The notes under the pieces were generated by a model, which was given only the letters and a program-made list of their open reading frames with translations, had not been told where the DNA came from and did not search any database. Positions 26,318-35,434 of a DNA stretch of 64,000 nucleotides are shown here, piece by piece; within the stretch, counting starts at the first letter, position 1; each line of letters opens with the position of its first letter. The stretch is taken from the NCBI GenBank assembly GCA_937995345.1, contig CALKKS010000018.1:5969-69968 (forward strand), read 5' to 3'. The stretch comes from an uncultured Collinsella sp. GTDB taxonomy: Bacteria > Actinomycetota > Coriobacteriia > Coriobacteriales > Coriobacteriaceae. The translations under genes were made by a program, and so were the position numbers.

Positions 26318-27196
26318 CTATACAAGACCCCAGGTCTTGACCTCTTGGTCGAGCCAGCCGTCGGCCAGGCGATCGCAAATCACCTGATCGACCACGGCCG
26401 AAAGGTCGCAGCCCTTCTTGGTCGCCACGCCGTAGCCCTGCTCGCCAAACTTGACCTCGGGCTGCAACAGCTCAACGGTCTCGTTCATGTAACCGGCCAG
26501 CGTGGAGCGGTCCATGGCAAAGACGTCGATATTGCCGGCGTCGAGCGAACTCTTGATGATGGGGTAGCCGCTAAAAGCCCTAAACTCGGGCTCGCAGCTA
26601 AAGCCGTTGTCTTTGATCATCTGCTCGATCAGGCCCTGCGTGGTAGCGCCCTGGCTCACGCCAATGACCTTGCCGTCCAGATCCTCAATCGAGGTAAAGC
26701 CCGAACGCTTCTTGACCATGAGTCCCACGTAGTCGGTGCGGTACGGCGTCGAGAAATCCCAGCTCTTCTTGCGCTCGTCGGTGATGGTGTAGGTCGCCGC
26801 GACCACGTCGAGCTGGCCGTTATCGATGAGCGGGCCGCGCGTCTTGGGCGTTACGTCGGTAAACTCGACAAGCTCCTGGGCGCGGGCCTCCTTGTAGCTC
26901 ACGCCAAAGACGGCAGCGGCGATCTGGTAGCACAAATCGACTTCCATGCCCTCAAAGCGGCCCTTGGCGGTGTCGTAATAGCCATAGCCGGGAACGTCCT
27001 TCTTAACGCCGGCATTCAGATGGCCACGCGACTTGATGGCCGCAAGCTTGGACCCCTTGTCGGAGCCCTCGCCGCTGGTGGAGTTGCCGCAACCGGTAAG
27101 CGCGGTCCCCGTCAGCACAAGCATGCCGGCGCCAGCCAGCTGCAAAAAGTGACGGCGCGACACGGCCGCCCTCGTCATATCCGTCATGTCCATCAC
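26318..27196 (-). CDS. Amino-acid ABC transporter substrate-binding lipoprotein
   Basis: This is about 292 residues. The N-terminus carries SRRHFLQLAG, a twin-arginine-like signal, and a lipobox LTGC, so the mature protein would be a lipid-anchored extracellular receptor. The rest is a type 3 periplasmic binding fold (KSWDFSTPYRTDYVGLMVKK and VIGVSQGATTQ). Several starts (GTG, then ATGs) lie close together and the ribosome site is weak, so the exact start is uncertain by a few codons. It overlaps neither neighbour; the ATPase stop codon is 5 bases upstream. Confidence 0.93.
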   Translation of the reverse strand: MMDMTDMTRAAVSRRHFLQLAGAGMLVLTGTALTGCGNSTSGEGSDKGSKLAAIKSRGHLNAGVKKDVPGYGYYDTAKGRFEGMEVDLCYQIAAAVFGVSYKEARAQELVEFTDVTPKTRGPLIDNGQLDVVAATYTITDERKKSWDFSTPYRTDYVGLMVKKRSGFTSIEDLDGKVIGVSQGATTQGLIEQMIKDNGFSCEPEFRAFSGYPIIKSSLDAGNIDVFAMDRSTLAGYMNETVELLQPEVKFGEQGYGVATKKGCDLSAVVDQVICDRLADGWLDQEVKTWGLV

Positions 27197-27201
27197 CGCG
27201 C

Positions 27202-27933
27202 CTAGTGCAGAATCTTGGACAGGAACTCGCGGCAGCGCGGGTTCTCGGGGTTATCGAAGAAGTGCTCGGGCGTGCCCTCCTCCAGAATGCGGCCGTCCTC
27301 CATAAAGATGACGCGGTCGGCCACCTGGCGCGCAAAGCCCATCTCGTGCGTCACGCAGATCATGGTGATATCCTCCTGCGCGAGCTCAATCATAACGTCC
27401 AGAACCTCCTGGACCATCTCGGGGTCGAGCGCCGAGGTCGGCTCGTCAAACAGGATGATGGGCTGCTTGGTGCACAGGGCACGGGCGATGGCGATGCGCT
27501 GCTGCTGACCGCCCGAGAGATTCTGCGGATATTCGCCGGCCTTATGCGCCATGCCAACGCGCTTGAGCGCGGCGATGGCGATCTCGGTCGCCTCCTCCTT
27601 GCTCTTCTTTTGCAGCTTGATGGGTGCGAGCGTCAGGTTGCCGAGCACCGTCATGTTGGGATACAGGTTGAACTGCTGAAACACCATGGAACTATACTTG
27701 CGGGCCATCTCCAGGTGATTCTTTTTGGTGAGCGGCGTACCGTCGATGAGGACCTCGCCCGACGTAGGCTCCTCCAGATAATCGACGCAACGGATGAGCG
27801 TCGACTTACCCGAACCAGAAGGCCCGATCATTACGAGCTTCTCGCCGCGCTTGACGGTGAGGTTGATATCTTTGAGCACATGCAGGTCGCCAAAGTACTT
27901 GTTGAGATGCTTGATCTCGATCATGTCTGCCAT
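27202..27933 (-). CDS. Polar amino-acid ABC transporter ATP-binding protein (GlnQ type)
   Basis: This 243-residue ATPase shows Walker A GPSGSGKST at about 36-44, Q-loop VFQQFNLYPNMTV, signature LSGGQQQR, Walker B IILFDEPTSALDPE and the His switch VTHEMGFA. GGGAAGGGAC precedes the ATG. It is the first gene of the four-gene uptake operon. A palindrome and the YqeY terminator lie upstream. Confidence 0.96.
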   Translation of the reverse strand: MADMIEIKHLNKYFGDLHVLKDINLTVKRGEKLVMIGPSGSGKSTLIRCVDYLEEPTSGEVLIDGTPLTKKNHLEMARKYSSMVFQQFNLYPNMTVLGNLTLAPIKLQKKSKEEATEIAIAALKRVGMAHKAGEYPQNLSGGQQQRIAIARALCTKQPIILFDEPTSALDPEMVQEVLDVMIELAQEDITMICVTHEMGFARQVADRVIFMEDGRILEEGTPEHFFDNPENPRCREFLSKILH

Positions 27934-28039
27934 GAATGTCCCTTCCCTGCGTTTACACGAGTTGAACTATTGTACGGAAAGAACCACGTTTCCGCAGCCC
28001 ACACTACATTCCCGTAAAGAACCCGCAACCTTTCACCCA

Positions 28040-28106
28040 CTCATTGGGGACAGACTTAAATGAGTGCCCGCTCATTGGGTACTCATTTAAGTCTGTCCCC
28101 AATGAG
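28040..28106. repeat. GGGACAG palindrome with perfect 26-bp arms
   Basis: The arms begin CTCATTGGGGACAG and end TTAAATGAGT, mirrored exactly on the other side of a 15-base loop that repeats GCTCATTGGG. It lies upstream of the amino-acid transporter operon and downstream of the YqeY terminator. It shares GGGGACAG with other palindromes here while the rest of the arm is unique in the window. Confidence 0.85.
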
Positions 28107-28127
28107 CGCCCGTCCTGTGCAAGCACC

Positions 28128-28158
28128 AAAAAAGGGCGCGACCGCGATGGTCACGCCC
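28128..28158 (-). terminator. Rho-independent terminator of the yqeY-like gene
   Basis: On the minus strand GGGCGTGACC pairs with GGTCGCGCCC around a 5-base loop, followed by six Ts. It begins 29 bases after the stop codon. Confidence 0.9.
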
Positions 28159-28187
28159 CTCAACATCAACTATGTGCCGACCGCCTC

Positions 28188-28631
28188 TTAGACAAGCTTC
28201 GCGGCGACAATCTTGGCCGCTGCCGGCTTATCGAAGTTGCCGCCGGTGGCCTTACCCAGAGCGCCCATGACCTGGCCCATCTGTTTCTTGGACGTGGCGC
28301 CCAGCTCGGCGATAACCTGCTCGATCAGGGCCTCGAGCTCCTCGCCCGAAACCTGCGCGGGCAGCAGGCTCTCCAAAATCTTGACCTGCTCGGTCAGATT
28401 GTCGGTACGTTCCTGGTCGGTACCGGCCTTAATGGACATCTCCAGCGTCTCGCTCGTCTGCTTAATCAGACGCTTGATCATGCTGTTGACGTCTTCCTCG
28501 GTCACATCGCGGCGCTCGTTGACCTCGATATTCTTCACCTCGGCCTTAACCTGGCGAATGATGGACAGGCGAACCTTGTCCTTGGCCTTCATGGCCGCAA
28601 TCATTTCCTTCTGCAGCTCTTCGTTGGTCAT
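28188..28631 (-). CDS. GatB/YqeY domain protein
   Basis: This 147-residue protein is of the YqeY type, related to the C-terminal tRNA-binding domain of GatB. It shows MKAKDKVRLSIIR, ILESLLPAQVS and MGQVMGALGKATGGNFD, all typical. The second of two ATGs is chosen because GAGGAGG sits 8 bases before it and only 2 before the first. YqeY-like proteins are thought to bind tRNA; the precise role is unsettled. It follows the foldase gene by about 50 bases and has its own terminator. Confidence 0.93.
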   Translation of the reverse strand: MTNEELQKEMIAAMKAKDKVRLSIIRQVKAEVKNIEVNERRDVTEEDVNSMIKRLIKQTSETLEMSIKAGTDQERTDNLTEQVKILESLLPAQVSGEELEALIEQVIAELGATSKKQMGQVMGALGKATGGNFDKPAAAKIVAAKLV

Positions 28632-28685
28632 CTGCATATCCTCCTCAATAGCGTGGGCGGCACTCAGGCGGGCACCGCCCCATGA

Positions 28686-29909
28686 TTACTTAGTCGTCGA
28701 CGAATCGTCGGTCGAACTCTTGGTGACGCCCTTCAGGCTGACGTTGTACGGCACGTCCTTGGGCATGGGGTTAACGGTGATGTCGGCGTCCTTCTTGTAC
28801 TGCTCCAGCCATTCGCTGTACGCAGTGCTCTCTGCCTGCGTCTTCACCACGTTGGAGACATACTTCTTGATGTCCTTGGGCACCTGCTTAATGTCATCGA
28901 CCTGGCCATCAACATGGAAGTAGTCGGTACACTTGATGATATGGTAGCCATAGGTCGACTCGACGACGTCGCTCACATCGCCCTTGTTAAGCCCCTCGAG
29001 CGCCGCCTGGTAGCTGTCGACGAAGGTGGTGAGCTTGTCCCAACCCACATCGCCCTTCTTATCCTTGGAGCCGGTATCGTCGGAGTACTGCTCCACGGCG
29101 TCCTCAAAGCTCAGCTCGCCGGAGTTAATCTTGTCCAGGCACTCCTGCGCCTTGGCCTTGGCGGCAGCCTTGTCCTCGTCAGATGCGTCGGAAGCGACCT
29201 TGATCAGGATATTCGACGAACGACGGGCATCGTTGTAGTTGGACAGGTTCTCATTGATGTAATCGACAATCTCGCTGTCCCTGGGCTTGCTGGTGGGTGC
29301 CACGGCATCCTTGAGCTTCTGCTGCGCCAGGCTCTCCTTGAGCGAATCCTTGTAGGTGTCCTCGGTGTAGCCGTAGGTCTTAAGCGTCTTCTTAAAGGTC
29401 TTGGCGCCGCCCGCGCTCTTGCATGCGTCCTTCCAAGCCTTCTCGACCTCCTTGTCCGACACCGTCACGCCGTTTTCCTTCTGCGCCTGCTGAAGCAGAA
29501 TCTGCTGCGTGTAGGAGTCGATGAGCTGCTTGCGGTACTTCTTGGGCGTCAGGTCGTTGTCGACCAGATACTGCGCCCAGTCCTTGTCCTTGGTGTAGCC
29601 ATAGGACGTGCGCATGCTCATAATCTGCTTGGTCACGGTGTCCTCGGTGAGGTTGGTGCCGTTGATAGTGGCAGCCACGCCACCAGTGAGCTTATAGCCC
29701 GAGCTGGCGCTTTCGGTCTGCGACATCAGGCCGGAGCACGCCATGGCCGAGACGGAGAGCAGCATCGCCAGCACGCCGATGACCACCAGGACAATCTTGA
29801 CGGTCTTGGACACATAGGTCTTGCGCTGCTTCTGACGAGAGCTGGAAGCGACGCGAGCCTGCTGCTCGGGCGTCGGTGCGGCCTCGGGGTTCTTTTTCTT
29901 ATTTGCCAT
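28686..29909 (-). CDS. Parvulin-type peptidyl-prolyl isomerase (SurA/PrsA-like), membrane-anchored
   Basis: This 407-residue protein has a basic, Gln/Lys-rich cytoplasmic start, one hydrophobic segment at about 38-58, and an exported part. The segment ends in AMACSG, which might be a lipobox but sits far from the N-terminus. A SurA-N-like chaperone region (VTKQIMSMRTSYGY to QQKLKDAV) is followed by a parvulin domain (ILIKVAS to GYHIIKCTDY). It probably helps secreted proteins fold, which suits a genome rich in giant surface proteins. AAAGG precedes the ATG. Confidence 0.9.
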   Translation of the reverse strand: MANKKKNPEAAPTPEQQARVASSSRQKQRKTYVSKTVKIVLVVIGVLAMLLSVSAMACSGLMSQTESASSGYKLTGGVAATINGTNLTEDTVTKQIMSMRTSYGYTKDKDWAQYLVDNDLTPKKYRKQLIDSYTQQILLQQAQKENGVTVSDKEVEKAWKDACKSAGGAKTFKKTLKTYGYTEDTYKDSLKESLAQQKLKDAVAPTSKPRDSEIVDYINENLSNYNDARRSSNILIKVASDASDEDKAAAKAKAQECLDKINSGELSFEDAVEQYSDDTGSKDKKGDVGWDKLTTFVDSYQAALEGLNKGDVSDVVESTYGYHIIKCTDYFHVDGQVDDIKQVPKDIKKYVSNVVKTQAESTAYSEWLEQYKKDADITVNPMPKDVPYNVSLKGVTKSSTDDSSTTK

Positions 29910-30041
29910 GTTTGGCCTTTCGCATCACGAATCGAACAAACGCCATTGTGTCACAACGCAGCCCCCGCGACACACCTGGTGCATGGAGGACAGGTTAATC
30001 TGCACCATTTTGGTGCAAAGGGAACGTCCCCCACCGCCACC

Positions 30042-30506
30042 CTAAAAGTGGCGGCGGATGGCGTCGACCATGCCTTGGGGCGTGGTCTGGCCAAGCACAT
30101 CGGCTGCAGCGTCGGCATCCATAAAGATATTCATAAGCGCTTGCAGGGCCTCGACCTGGCCGCCCGGCTCGGCAATGCCCAGATTGATGACGATCTGCGC
30201 CGGCACCGGGGCGCCCATGCCCGCCATCGCGTTGAACATCACAGGTGCGGCGGGCTTTACCACCGCGATATAGGGCTTGGCCACAAATCCCGGATCGGTA
30301 TGCGGAATGGCGATGTTTGCCGCCGGCATAGCGAGACCCGTGGGATAGGCGTTCTCGCGCGTGCGGACGGCGTCAAGCCAACCGGACGCAATGTAGCCGC
30401 GCGGGGCGAGCTCGCCCTCGAGCCGTGCAAACACCTCATCCGGCGTCGCGCACCCCCAATCAAAAAACACCAGCTCAGGCGTAAACAGCGCTTCGTTATC
30501 CGCCAT
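30042..30506 (-). CDS. PTS fructose/galactitol-type EIIA domain protein
   Basis: This 154-residue EIIA protein of the PTS_EIIA_2 family has the phosphorylatable His in NIAIPHTDP. The start at MADNEALF has GGAGG at the proper distance; an in-frame extension upstream is rejected. It passes phosphate from HPr to an EIIB partner, but no EIIB or EIIC gene is present in the window, so it is an orphan here and could be regulatory or serve a distant transporter. The PIN toxin gene lies upstream. Confidence 0.9.
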   Translation of the reverse strand: MADNEALFTPELVFFDWGCATPDEVFARLEGELAPRGYIASGWLDAVRTRENAYPTGLAMPAANIAIPHTDPGFVAKPYIAVVKPAAPVMFNAMAGMGAPVPAQIVINLGIAEPGGQVEALQALMNIFMDADAAADVLGQTTPQGMVDAIRRHF

Positions 30507-30571
30507 TCCGTCCTCCAAAATTGCATGGGAGCCATAATGCTCAATATGATAGCGAAACGAAACGGGCAAGA

Positions 30572-31039
30572 TCAGTTGAGAATTCCAATCAGCTCGAGAG
30601 CACGGGCAGGCGTCAGGCACACCTCAGGCATTGCCTCCAGCATGCGTCGGTCACTCGTGACCACATAGTCAACATCCGCCGTCTCGCCCGAGGCGATGAT
30701 GAGGTTGTCTTCAAGATCCGGCATACGCTTGCCAAGCATTCGTGCCATCTCGCACTCCGCCAACGAAAGCGGAGAAGCCGTTGCCACCTGCATCATATGC
30801 TCGACACAGGCCCACGCTGCCGAAGCAAACGACACGTTAACTCCGTTCGCATTCCGCCGGGCTAGACGCCGAGGCAAAATGTAGAACACATCCTTTGCCG
30901 TCGTTGGCGCGTACAGAAGGTCAATCTTTCCTGCCTCGGCCGCCTCGACCAATCTTCTCGCTTCGTCGAATGCCCCCTCTTGCAGGTAATAATCAAGCCA
31001 CACATTCGTATCCACAAGCAGGCGCTTTGCCTCGATCAT
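30572..31039 (-). CDS. PIN-domain ribonuclease toxin
   Basis: This 155-residue PIN protein shows RLLVDTNVWLDYY at the start with the first catalytic Asp, a middle Glu (LAECEMA), MPDLEDNLIIASG, and VDYVVTSDRRML with the last Asp. Such proteins cut RNA when freed from an antitoxin. The ATG overlaps the antitoxin stop codon as ATGA; a TTG two codons upstream is less likely. Length is slightly above a typical VapC. Confidence 0.9.
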   Translation of the reverse strand: MIEAKRLLVDTNVWLDYYLQEGAFDEARRLVEAAEAGKIDLLYAPTTAKDVFYILPRRLARRNANGVNVSFASAAWACVEHMMQVATASPLSLAECEMARMLGKRMPDLEDNLIIASGETADVDYVVTSDRRMLEAMPEVCLTPARALELIGILN

Positions 31040-31380
31040 CGGCAATTCGCCTCCATGTCGGCAATCATCGCGTCATACATATCATCGCATACGGCATCCC
31101 AGTCTTCCGCAGACGATTCAGCTGGCGCAAAATCCGAAGCGCTTAGCCCCAACGAGGAAAAAGCTAGTCCACACCCCTGCTCGGCAAGGCTCTTCGCGCG
31201 GGGCATCTCACGCTTATCCGCCAGCATAAATCCCGGCAACGCTTGATGCTCGACAAGATAGGCCCAAAGCGCGCGAATGGCATCACTCGGCCCCAATCCA
31301 TTGCGAGTCAGGACCGCATCGCCACCAGCCTTGAGCATAGGATCGATTCGTGTGTTGAGCTGCACCATCGCCGTTCCCAT
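31036..31380 (-). CDS. RelB/DinJ-like antitoxin
   Basis: This 114-residue protein starts MVQLNTRIDPMLKAGGDAVLTRNGL, a ribbon-helix-helix start like RelB/DinJ. An extended acidic C-terminus (ASDFAPAESSAEDWDAVCDDMYD) could wrap a toxin. AAAGGAG precedes the ATG. It is the first gene of the pair and overlaps the PIN toxin by 4 bases. RelB/DinJ proteins usually go with RelE/YafQ toxins, so pairing with a PIN protein is less usual. Confidence 0.82.
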   Translation of the reverse strand: MGTAMVQLNTRIDPMLKAGGDAVLTRNGLGPSDAIRALWAYLVEHQALPGFMLADKREMPRAKSLAEQGCGLAFSSLGLSASDFAPAESSAEDWDAVCDDMYDAMIADMEANCR

Positions 31381-31432
31381 AGCGGCTCCTTTCTACGTGC
31401 TAGCAGTATAGCAAACCTGTTAGGCCACACAA

Positions 31433-31464
31433 AAGGGCCCCGACCGAGCACGGACGAGGCCCTT
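31433..31464 (-). terminator. Terminator downstream of purN
   Basis: On the minus strand AAGGGCCTCG pairs with GGGGCCCTT and runs into TTTTG. It lies about 65 bases after the purN stop and just before the antitoxin gene. Confidence 0.75.
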
Positions 31465-31530
31465 ACCGGCTTCTTGGTTCTAATGACGACTTTACGCCTC
31501 AACGAAACCTAGGCGACCCTTTTACACGAA

Positions 31531-32229
31531 CTAACGCGCCGCATCAATTGCGACCTTGCCGCTCTCCAGCACGTGAACGCGACCGTCGGCGAGCATCTGC
31601 ACGACTTCGGGGTACAGCACATGCTCGATCGCGTGGATGTGCTCCTCGAGCGTGTCGACATCCCAACCCTCCTCAACAGCCAGCGCACGCTGGGCGATGA
31701 TGGGACCGTTGTCGTAGATCTCGTTGGCAAAGTGCACGGTCACGCCGGTCACCTTGACGCCGCGAGCAAACGCGTCGTCAATCGCATGCGCGCCGGTAAA
31801 GCTCGGTAGCAGCGCCGGGTGCAGGTTGACCACGCGATTGGGGAACGCGGCCAGCAGCGGCGTGTGCACCATGCGCATGTAGCCGGCCATGACCACGTAC
31901 TCGCAGCCACGCTCGAGCAGCTCGTGCGCGATGATCTCATCGGCAGCGATGGGATCGGCATAGACATCCTTGGACAGCGTGAGCGTCTGGATGCCCGCGC
32001 GCTCGGCACGCTGCAGACCCTTGGCCGAAGGACGGCTCGACACCACAAGCTCAATCGAAGCGTTGAGCTTACCGGCGGCGATCAGGTCGATCAGCGCCTG
32101 CAGGTTGGTGCCCGAACCGCTGATAAGCACGCCGATCTTGAGCGGCTCGGCCGTATCGGTGCCGGTCGGACGGGTGTAGGGCACAAAGCCCAGGCCCTCG
32201 GCAGCAGCCATCTGCTCGCTAGCGCTCAT
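31531..32229 (-). CDS. purN: Phosphoribosylglycinamide formyltransferase
   Basis: This 232-residue enzyme transfers formyl from 10-formyl-THF to GAR, the third step of purine synthesis. Motifs are VLISGSGTNLQALID, MAGYMRMV and NLHPALLPSFTGAHAIDDAF with the catalytic Asn/His region, then GVTVHFAN. Its start overlaps the purM end by 11 bases, so the genes are translationally linked. It has a short extra N-terminus compared with E. coli PurN; a second ATG six codons in is an alternative start. Confidence 0.95.
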   Translation of the reverse strand: MSASEQMAAAEGLGFVPYTRPTGTDTAEPLKIGVLISGSGTNLQALIDLIAAGKLNASIELVVSSRPSAKGLQRAERAGIQTLTLSKDVYADPIAADEIIAHELLERGCEYVVMAGYMRMVHTPLLAAFPNRVVNLHPALLPSFTGAHAIDDAFARGVKVTGVTVHFANEIYDNGPIIAQRALAVEEGWDVDTLEEHIHAIEHVLYPEVVQMLADGRVHVLESGKVAIDAAR

Positions 32230-33322
32230 CGGAGTACACGACCTTACCGGAACCCTCGACGCACTCGCCCACGCGGAACGGCTTCTCGCCCAGCGCGACC
32301 AGGGCCTCGGTCACGGCGGCCTCGTCCTCGGGGGCGACGATCAGGCACAGGCCAACGCCCATGTTGAAGGTCTTGCATGCCTCGTTGGGCGCGAGCTCGG
32401 CCCGACGCGACACGTAGGTGATGACAGGCGGAACGTCCCAGCCCATCTCGGCGCCGTTGCGGGCGACCACGGCGTCGACGTCGTCGGCAAGCGCGCGGTT
32501 GAGGTTCTCGGTGATGCCGCCGCCGGTGATGTGGGCAATCGCGTGAACGTTGGCGCCGCCACGCAGCAGCTCCAGAATCGGCTTGACATAAATGCGCGTG
32601 GGAGCCAGCAGAGCGTCGGCAAGCGATGCACCGCCGAGCTCCTCGAGCGGACGGCTCAGCTCCTCGGCCTTAGCGGCGGCCTCGGGCGTGCCCGGTTTGA
32701 TGCCGTCAACGCCGATAACTTTGCGCACCAGCGAGTAGCCGTTGGAGTGCACGCCGGTGGAAGGCAGGCCCAGGATCACATCGCCGGGGCGAACGTTCGC
32801 GGGGTCAAGCATCTTGGGACGGTCGACGACGCCCACGGTAAAGCCAGCGAGGTCATAATCGGCCGGAGCCATGACGCCGGGGTGCTCGGCCATCTCGCCG
32901 CCCACGAGCGCGCAGCCCGCGAGCTTGCAGCCGTCGGCCACGCCCTTGATGATCTTTGCCATGTGCTCGGCCTCAATGTGACCGATGGCAACGTAATCCA
33001 GGAAGAACAGCGGCTCGGCGCCCGAAGCCAAAATGTCATTGACGCACATGGCGACCAGGTCCTGGCCCACCGTCTCATGACGGTCCATGATCTGGGCGAG
33101 CACGAGCTTGGTGCCCACGCCGTCGGTGCCGCTGATCAGGATCGGGTCTTCCATATCCTTAAGCGCGGCGGCCGAGAACAGGCCGCCAAAGCCACCGATG
33201 CCGCCGATGACCTCGGGGCGGTTGGTGTCCTTGACCATCTGCTTAATAGCGTCGACGGCGCGGCCGCCCTCGGCGGTATCGACGCCGGCGTCCTCGTACG
33301 TCACATGCTTGCTGTCGCTCAT
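32219..33322 (-). CDS. purM: Phosphoribosylformylglycinamidine cyclo-ligase (AIR synthetase)
   Basis: This 367-residue enzyme makes AIR from FGAM and ATP. Visible features are IGGIGGFGGLFSAAAL near the N-terminus, SGTDGVGTKLVLAQ, and the glycine-rich NPxVVxHITGGGI-type region (AIAHITGGGITENLNRAL). AGGAAGG precedes the ATG. It forms purF-purM-purN in pathway-related order on the minus strand; purL is not in the window. Confidence 0.96.
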   Translation of the reverse strand: MSDSKHVTYEDAGVDTAEGGRAVDAIKQMVKDTNRPEVIGGIGGFGGLFSAAALKDMEDPILISGTDGVGTKLVLAQIMDRHETVGQDLVAMCVNDILASGAEPLFFLDYVAIGHIEAEHMAKIIKGVADGCKLAGCALVGGEMAEHPGVMAPADYDLAGFTVGVVDRPKMLDPANVRPGDVILGLPSTGVHSNGYSLVRKVIGVDGIKPGTPEAAAKAEELSRPLEELGGASLADALLAPTRIYVKPILELLRGGANVHAIAHITGGGITENLNRALADDVDAVVARNGAEMGWDVPPVITYVSRRAELAPNEACKTFNMGVGLCLIVAPEDEAAVTEALVALGEKPFRVGECVEGSGKVVYSDER

Positions 33323-33440
33323 CTGAGCCTTCCTCTCCCACTACCGTGGCGCCGCACGGGCGCCAAACGGTGCTCATAGTTGCGTTCATTTCGGCGCGCA
33401 CCATAACAGCACGCGCCGTCATATCAACAAAACAGCAGAT

Positions 33441-33481
33441 AAAACCTGCCAAAATAAACCTGTCCCTAAATGGCAGGTTTT
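33441..33481. repeat. Family-2 GGGACAGG hairpin, copy c
   Basis: AAAACCTGCCA and TGGCAGGTTTT are perfect arms around AAATAAACCTGTCCCTAAA. It overlaps the stop codon of purF and lies between purF and purM. It is nearly identical, inverted, to the copy overlapping the pth stop codon 24.7 kb away. Confidence 0.85.
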
Positions 33482-35150
33482 AGGCCTCGCCGTGCTCCTC
33501 TTCCCAGCTGCGGTCATCGTATTTCTCGACCACGGCGTCGTCGTCAAAGTGCAGCGGCTTGTCCAGGTTGCGGGGCTTAAAGCCCTCCATAAACTTGTCG
33601 CGGCCAAAGCTCTCGGGAATCGCCACGGGATAGCGGCCGGTAAAGCACGCGTCGCAGTAGCCGCCCTTGGGCATGACCTTAAGCAGGCCCTCGACCGAAA
33701 GGAAGGCCAGCGAATCGGCGCCAATGTACTCGCAGATCTCATCGACCGTCTTGTTGGCACTGATGAGCTGCGACTGCACGTCGGTATCGATACCGTAGAA
33801 GCACGGCCAGATGACCTCGGGCGAGTTGATGCGAATGTGAATTTCCTTGGCGCCGGCGTTGCGCAGCATCTTGACGAGCTGCACCATGGTGGTGCCGCGC
33901 ACAATGGAGTCGTCGATGACGACCAGGCGCTTGCCCTCGATGTTGTCGCGCAGCGGGTTGAGCTTCATGCGCACGCCCATGGCGCGCAGCTCCTGCGTAG
34001 GCTCGATAAACGTACGACCCACATAGCGGTTCTTGATGAGGCCCTCGCCAAAGGGAATGCCGCTCTCGTGCGAATAGCCCTCCGCGGGCGGCAGGCCGGA
34101 GTCGGGCACGCCAATGACCAGGTCGGCCTCGACGGGCTCCTCGTGTGCCAACTGGCGACCCATATCATAGCGGCAGGCGTAGACGCTCTTGCCGTTCATG
34201 ATGGAGTCGGGGCGGGCAAAGTAGACCTGCTCAAAGATGCAGTTGGCGGGCTCTTCGGCTGCAGGCACGCCCTGCTCGGATACCAGGCCCTCGGCGCTGA
34301 TGCGCAAGATCTCACCGGGGCGGACGTCGCGGACGTACTCGGCGCCCACAATGTCGAGCGCACAAGTCTCGGAGGCGACGACCCAGCCGCCGGCGCGCGT
34401 GACATGGACGGCGGCGTCGACCGTTGCCGCGTCGTCCTGCGACGGCAGCTGCGAAACGGATGCGGCATCGGCCTGGTCCAGGCCCTCGTCTACGAGCTTG
34501 CCCAGCACGAGCGGGCGAATGCCGTGCGGGTCGCGGAAGGCGTAGAGCGCCTGCTCGTTGATGAGCGTCATGGCGTAGCCGCCGCGCACGAGCTCCATGG
34601 TCTTGCGAATGCCCTCGCGCAGGTGGCCCGTACGCTGGGTAAAGTAGCCGATGAGCTTGGTCGCAACCTCGGAATCCGAGTTGGAGAGGAACGGCACGCC
34701 CAGCTCGATCAGCTGGCGGCGCAGCTCGTCGGTGTTGACGAGGGTGCCGTTGTGCGCGAGCGCGATAATGACGCTATTGATGGTAGAGAGGTGCGGCTGA
34801 GAGGCTTCCCAGCTCTTGGCGCCGGCGGTGCCGTAGCGCACATGACCCACGGCCAGCTGACCGGAGAGCGTCGACAGGTCGGCATTAGAGAACACGCGGT
34901 CGAGCAGGCCCAGATCCTTGCGGACCATAACCGTACCGCCGTCACCTACGGCGATTCCCGCCGATTCTTGGCCACGGTGCTGCAGTGCACGCAGGCCAAA
35001 GTACGTCAGTCGAGCCACGTCGCGATCGGGCGCCCAAACACCAAAAACGCCGCATTCCTCATGCAGCTGGTCGGAGTCCGGATCATACGTCGACATGGCG
35101 TTCACCTGTCCCGCGGCACGCTCGGCCGCGTGGATGGTTTCTTGAGACAT
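33480..35150 (-). CDS. purF: Amidophosphoribosyltransferase
   Basis: This 556-residue enzyme commits PRPP to purine synthesis. The N-terminal-nucleophile glutaminase begins at Cys33 (CGVFGVWAPD) after a propeptide, as in Bacillus-type PurF. The PRPP loop is VVIDDSIVRGTT. The C-terminal YCDACF cysteines fit an Fe-S-containing form. AGGGGAT lies before the ATG. It leads the purF-purM-purN cluster. Confidence 0.96.
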   Translation of the reverse strand: MSQETIHAAERAAGQVNAMSTYDPDSDQLHEECGVFGVWAPDRDVARLTYFGLRALQHRGQESAGIAVGDGGTVMVRKDLGLLDRVFSNADLSTLSGQLAVGHVRYGTAGAKSWEASQPHLSTINSVIIALAHNGTLVNTDELRRQLIELGVPFLSNSDSEVATKLIGYFTQRTGHLREGIRKTMELVRGGYAMTLINEQALYAFRDPHGIRPLVLGKLVDEGLDQADAASVSQLPSQDDAATVDAAVHVTRAGGWVVASETCALDIVGAEYVRDVRPGEILRISAEGLVSEQGVPAAEEPANCIFEQVYFARPDSIMNGKSVYACRYDMGRQLAHEEPVEADLVIGVPDSGLPPAEGYSHESGIPFGEGLIKNRYVGRTFIEPTQELRAMGVRMKLNPLRDNIEGKRLVVIDDSIVRGTTMVQLVKMLRNAGAKEIHIRINSPEVIWPCFYGIDTDVQSQLISANKTVDEICEYIGADSLAFLSVEGLLKVMPKGGYCDACFTGRYPVAIPESFGRDKFMEGFKPRNLDKPLHFDDDAVVEKYDDRSWEEEHGEA

Positions 35151-35379
35151 GGCATCCCCTCAGAGCCTCGTATTTTGGCGTTACCCGCCTTATTATACGC
35201 ACGGCGCGACGCGCTCCCCAGCGCATGAGCAGCGCTTTTTAAAAGCCCACCGAGCTAATAATCCGTTTTGCGGCCAAACATTTTATCGGTCCGTCCAGCG
35301 CAAGCGCCCGCGCCCCAGATGGCCGCCGCGTCCACCGTTGGGGATTACAAAGTTGCAATTGGGACGTTCGTCCTGTCTT

Positions 35380-35408
35380 TTGGCAGGTCGGCGGCGTATC
35401 CTTATAAC
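35380..35408 (+). promoter_or_regulatory. Sigma-70-type promoter for the CmpB-like membrane protein
   Basis: TTGGCA and TATAAC are separated by exactly 17 bases, and each matches five of six consensus positions. The -10 box ends 26 bases before the start codon. Confidence 0.7.
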
Positions 35409-35434
35409 CTACAACAAAGCGAGAAAGGTTCTGT

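Noticed and set aside
30507..30620. Longer N-terminus for the PTS EIIA protein
   Set aside because: The extension overlaps the PIN gene end, has no ribosome site, and GGAGG precedes the internal ATG.
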